Source: Psilocybe azurescens (Eukaryota > Basidiomycota > Agaricomycetes > Agaricales > Agrocybaceae). Taken from it: 64,000 nt of DNA. Each line of letters begins with the position of its first letter. The first letter of the stretch is position 1. This document shows, piece by piece, positions 59,266-64,000 of the stretch. The position numbers and the translations under genes are program-made. Under the pieces are notes generated by a model, which worked only from the letters and a program-made list of their open reading frames with translations, searched no databases and was not told the DNA's origin. The stretch lies in contig JAJIRX010000522.1 in the NCBI GenBank assembly GCA_023853785.1, positions 372,001-436,000 of the forward strand, given 5' to 3'.

Positions 59266-59810
59266 ATGATGCAGAGAACGCGACCTGGGTGCATTTATAA
59301 ACGCAGTGATAACAGGAGAGCAAGTAATGGTGCTCACTCTTTCTTGTAGGGCAATGACGGGCAACAGAAATGCAAATGACCTTAGCCACCAAGAGGAATG
59401 GGGAGGTGATGGCAACCGACTAACGAAAGATGATCGATGAAGGGCAAGCAATACGACATATTGTCATACTACGTCGAGCAAGTATTCTGCTGCATGTTAT
59501 ACAGCAATAAACGGAGCCGACGGTGTGGCACAAGCGACGAACAACGCAATGGGCCGTATGTTCGGGGTTAGTGGCAAGGACGATGTGGTGGATGACGGCC
59601 GGGACAACGACGGCCACGGGCCTAGCTGATGGGCGCAATGATAGCGATTGCCAGGTGTTAATAAGTTGAGGCAGAGAAAATGGGGGTTGACTAGCCGAAG
59701 AAGATGGAGAAAAGATGAGAACGAGTGAGCACCTATCGATTTGGAGCCATCAGGGATGGGCCATGCATCTGAATGTATATCTGCGTTGATGGAGATGGCT
59801 GGGGTTAACA

Positions 59811-59846
59811 TTGAATACTGAATATTGAATATTGAATATTGAATGT
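59811..59846. repeat. TTGAATATTGAATA microsatellite
   Basis: Four tandem copies of the 9-mer ATTGAATA(T/C), AT-rich. A shorter version is at 2925-2941 and near 10558. Confidence 0.7.
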
Positions 59847-61315
59847 TGGGGCTCTAAGCCACGTCATTTTACTTTCACGGTGGTGGCTAAAGAGTAAATG
59901 TGCAAGTCATAAAGGCCGCAAACAGTCGATATCGCTCTCAAGTGACCCACCCATTATTATCCTTGCTGGACAGCTCGCTCATATATGCTCTACAGAATAC
60001 TGTATCCCCATGCTCCTCCTTTCTAATCAAGTGCACCAGCTTTCGTAAGACAAGCGTCAGAGGCATATTGACTATTCGTACACTATCCAAGCTTGTTAGT
60101 TACTTTGAACAACTTGGTAATCATTGTACATTCACTCCCTCACACGCCCTGATTATACTACCTTATTAATGTCCATTCCAATCAGTCACGGACCTTGGGT
60201 TGAATGTACATAAAAGTATCCGAGTAAATGTGTTCGTTTCGTAGACTAATACAAATCCTAATGAGGTCCTTGACTCCTTGAGCTATCCCCATCTCTTGCT
60301 CTTTTATACTAGTGTTGATATATCTGTGGACACGAAGCGTGTTGCAAGCACCGTGGGCCCCTATCATACAAGTCATACAAATGGATGTGCCCTGGAATCC
60401 ACGTCGAGGTGATGATCAGCCCTAATCGTTGAGAAAATCCGAGAAACCAGAGAAACAAAAAATTTCAATAGGCTAGACTTTCACAACGTTTTTACAAGAA
60501 GGCTTTCTAATTCCACGGCTTTGCATAGCCAACGTCAAAAAAGCGACACCATCAAGCCACCGTGAGTTCAGTCTATCTCCATTTTCCTCAAGACCACCAG
60601 TAATGACATGGCATGATCTATTATGGCTTGTTATCTGATTGACATCGATCTTTAGAAGCCGAGGAAAATTTTAGGAAGGAGCCTCCACTTTCCTAGGCAG
60701 TTCCTAACACAGTAATATAGCCCCCAAAAAGGAAATAGGTGAGTTCTAACTTTGCAACATCTGTGCAGAACAAAATTACCTTGGTTGCCGAGGCCAGGCG
60801 ATCTGTCTTACTCATCTTATCACGCATGCACGAGTTGTGGCCCGTGAACAACCTTGGGATAGCCTCAACGAGAACAAACACAGGACTCGATGTATAAAAG
60901 AGGTACCTTGAGACGTCTCAGCTTTCAGGGAACACCCCATTTTTTCTTCCCAGTTCCATCCTCTCCAGTTTGTTGTGCGCTTCAACCTGTTCTCCTTTCT
61001 CCACTTCCGTGAATTTTTAATCTATGCCGCCACGGTTGAGTGACGTTGGACGATATCTCGGACTGTCACGATCACGATGATACCATCCATGTTGGCAGAC
61101 CTGGTGGCAGCTCTGGCTTGTAGAGACAATTCCCCACAGGTATCCTAATCCCCGCCATTTTATGCTCTTGGCTGATTTATCTCTTGTATGCACTGCCCTG
61201 TGTGTGCAAACTTGGTACGCCATCGTTTGTTGCCTCTTGATCGCGACAACTCACCTATGCCTTAATTTCAGATGTTTCTACGTTTCACCCACAACGCACG
61301 ACCCCCTTTCTACAT

Positions 61316-61382
61316 CGTAAAGAGCCACAGAGCCATCGTCGTAAAGAGCCGCAGGGCCGCATTAAAGAGCCATTGAGCCATT
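61316..61382. repeat. TAAAGAGCC minisatellite, right-arm counterpart
   Basis: Three to four imperfect units with the core TAAAGAGCCRYAGRGCC; reverse complement of the repeat at 32680-32800, but shorter. Confidence 0.55.
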
Positions 61383-62787
61383 CCCACGACAACCATACTT
61401 CATACACCCTCATCCTCGTCGACAACGGTAGGCAGTTTCTTTCCCGGGGCAGGTGTGCGACCTCGACGTGGTCCCCGGGCCTACGGACACAGAAACATGG
61501 ATCATCCCTCGGCGCATCTGTCTCAACGATAGAGCTGCCTTGGTGTCCCATTGTGTGTCTACTAACGGCACACCAATTACTCACTGTCATATTCCGACAA
61601 AGCCTCTCACCCGTAATCTTGGGGGAAGGGGAGTATGTAGCAGTTCAAATTTCGAACAGTTTCTAACATTCAAAACAATAGGTGAGTATGCGCTTTTGGC
61701 CTCATTCATTGTCATGTGCTTACACTCTGATATAGAGGCTTGTTTTTTCCGTTGTTCGTTCTCCAAAAGAAGTACGTGGTCACCTTTCTTGTCTACTGAT
61801 CATCACAATCTCATTTCTCTTTCCAGTCATTTTCTATTTTCTCGTTGCCTCCGTCAGTCTTCCACAGTAATCGAGAAGACGACGGGTTGTGATAACTACC
61901 GTTCACCGGTCGTGCCCAACAGGCAATGACCAGCGAACGGTAAGGTCCGCCATCGCTAATCGCGATTGGCCGACGCTATCGCGCGTGAGCATTCCAAATG
62001 CCGCGCCATGACAATGCTCTCCGGGCAGCTCAGCGCTGTCGGCGAGAATCAGTATGTTTCATGACAACTTTGGCCAGTGAGGCAGCTTGCCAAACCGGTC
62101 TGCAACAAAATATGTGAGTGTGATCGCTACGGATGATTGAATCAAGTACTAACCTTTGCATTTGCCTCGCTTATTAGGTTACTGCTCTATGACACCAATT
62201 TTTTCTGAAACTATGTTGTACGTACAACAGTTATCCTATTCTTCATATGACAAGTCTCTTACATCTCGGTTTCTCCCAGTCTTTAAGGTTATGCTCTATA
62301 TATTCCAAACACCCACATGATCATCCACGTCGTTGTTCATTGCTCCCCGGTTGTACTCGAAAGAGTACTACTGGCAAGTGAGTTGGGCGAGAACACGGAT
62401 CGGCCGGATCTGTTGCTTTGGCAGCAGGCTCAGTAGATGGCTCAACGCCATCGATGAGAATGATAGCAGTCGCCGCAAGGCTTCAGCTATCCTATCGCCC
62501 AGACCATGTTTGGACGATAAAGACTTGTCAAGTCGCCGTTAAACGCGGTCGACGATGAGTGTTTTTTTTTTTCCTGAGGAAGGGGTATGCTACCCGTAGC
62601 GGCGTACTCCTCGTGCTCCCTTGACGCGGGCCTTGGGCTGAGGCTGCACCGTCTTGACGCCTTCGGGCTCCCGATGGTGTAGCTGACCAAATGCACGTTA
62701 ACTATTGCCGTTTACTAGTTGTCACTCAGCATAGTTGGTGAGCTTTTATATTCTCTCATCATACTCCATCTAACGATTACTTAGGTC

Positions 62788-64000
62788 GTTCACGCACAGA
62801 GGCTCGATGGTAGACTAGATTATAAGTACAATTGAAGTGTGCCTGTAGGTAGCGATTTAAGTGATGCACAATTCATTGAACTTCTTATCGTCTGTCTCTT
62901 AACATTGATAGTCTTTGATATATCATCCTCCCCTTCCTGCAAGTCCAAACTAGCTCACAGGTCTGACTCCAACTCATACTTGATCTCATTCACATCACCT
63001 CCATCTTTCCACCATGTCGTCCGCACCAGTATTAGGAACAACGCACATTGCTGCTGCTCTATCATTTTCACGACCTCTTGAGCTATTTCATACTCACAAA
63101 CAGAAATTGATTATCTCCAATGCTGTTCGTAAACTCCCCTTCCGCCTCATTCACACCAGGGACAGGCTGTCATCTTCAAGACCGCCCCACCGCCTTCATC
63201 TCAGCGATTGACGCTGCTTCTCCTTGCCAACTATCATCCTCAAACTCCGCTCCCACTATCGCCCACATTAACCCTCATCAACATCAACATTCCGCCACAT
63301 CATACGCATAAAAACTAGCAGCTTATCTTGTCCGATGTGCTGTCACCTCAAAATAACTCCACTCTTTCATCTGCATAAACAGCGGAGATCGACGCTGCCG
63401 TCTGTCGCGTTAAATCTTCTCACCTGACTTCATTGTTTCCAACCCGCCCATCCCAGAGCCAACATAGGAGATGATATGGGATGATGCAAGGAGGCATGAT
63501 AGGCAAAAAATTAACCGTGGTATCTACTGCTGCTAATATGTACTCACCTTTTCAGTTCATTGATTCAGTTCTCAGGTTGCTCTATGCTTTCTGGTGAGTT
63601 TCTCTTGGTTAGTCGGACGAAATGGTACTGTACGTTAATTCAATGCATGTAACAGCAATATGTACTACTATCTCCCCAATAAGATGTGTACCTATTTTTC
63701 TTGTGTTGGTGGGGAAGTATTGCGCGTATTATACTATCAGTTTTGTCACCTCGGACTTGACAACGAGATTGGCCATGAGTAGGATCCGGACAAGAGATGT
63801 ATATTCGGTATATACGCATATCGACAGACAATGGTGTGTGAGAGGTTGTGATGAAGGAGGAGACCGGAAAGCTCTGAATCTCCGGTCCCTGAGGCAGCAG
63901 CTCGGTCTCTCCCAGCGCATGGATGTTCTGCGAGGTTCAACGATCGGAGACTTCGGGAATTTTGAGGTGCTTGGCAAATGTCGCACTACTAGTACTACAT
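62788..64000. other. Right end, no confident gene
   Basis: Short ORFs only. 63000-63220 (+) and 63840-64000 (+, reading LNLRSLRQQLGLSQRMDVLRG on toward the window edge) have mildly coding-like composition, and a gene could continue beyond the window. Confidence 0.35.

Larger units (their letters stand above)
57340..62787. repeat. Right arm of the large inverted repeat
   Basis: Reverse-complement partner of 31276-36290. It includes the ectodomain half of T5, the duplicated hydrophobin-gene tail, and about 3.4 kb (59.4-62.8 kb) of gene-poor DNA with short ORFs. A spacer of about 21 kb lies between the arms. Confidence 0.75.

Noticed and set aside
62788..64000. Telomeric or subtelomeric end
   Set aside because: No TTAGGG-type repeats are present anywhere in the window.

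Overview
The window is nuclear DNA from a filamentous basidiomycete, most likely an Agaricomycete (mushroom-forming) fungus. The evidence is many short introns of about 41-80 nt, often with CTAAC-type branch points; basidiomycete-style caspase-domain proteins; a GT69 (CAP59/CMT1-type) mannosyltransferase; CFEM proteins; and small secreted cysteine-rich proteins. No virus, rRNA, tRNA or CRISPR sequence was recognised.

Layout. (1) 1-12.5 kb: a divergent gene pair, caspase-like protease (-) and GT69 mannosyltransferase (+), is present twice. The left copy (1-3588) is decayed and cut off by the window edge. The right copy (6730-12483) has an intact 681-codon caspase gene and a complete mannosyltransferase with one G-run defect. 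(2) 12.5-20 kb: two 461-bp direct repeats, then a third, inverted caspase copy (17080-19245) carrying a -1 and a +1 shift. (3) 20.6-30 kb: ribosomal protein eL31 (-), a CFEM protein (+), a protein kinase (+) and a convergent unrecognised gene (-). (4) 31-63 kb: a pair of inverted arms of about 5 kb (about 31.3-36.3 and 57.3-62.8 kb) encloses about 21 kb holding a second CFEM gene, PEX3, a small one-TM protein, YTM1, a desaturase fragment, a hydrophobin-like secreted protein, a YTM1 pseudogene and copies of a multi-pass membrane protein family. That family occurs five times in all, every copy broken or partial. The last 1.2 kb has no confident gene.

PEX3 (peroxisomal membrane biogenesis), YTM1 (60S ribosome assembly) and eL31 are housekeeping genes and form the conserved backbone. 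The caspase/GT69 pairs, the membrane-protein family and the secreted protein look like a fast-evolving accessory layer built by segmental duplication and inversion.

Important caveat: eL31, YTM1, PEX3, one CFEM gene and the mannosyltransferase are each broken by one-base length errors in homopolymer runs, repeatedly five G where six are needed. This points to uncorrected long-read sequence, so reading-frame breaks alone should not be taken as pseudogenisation. Exon coordinates were derived by eye from splice sites and homology between copies.
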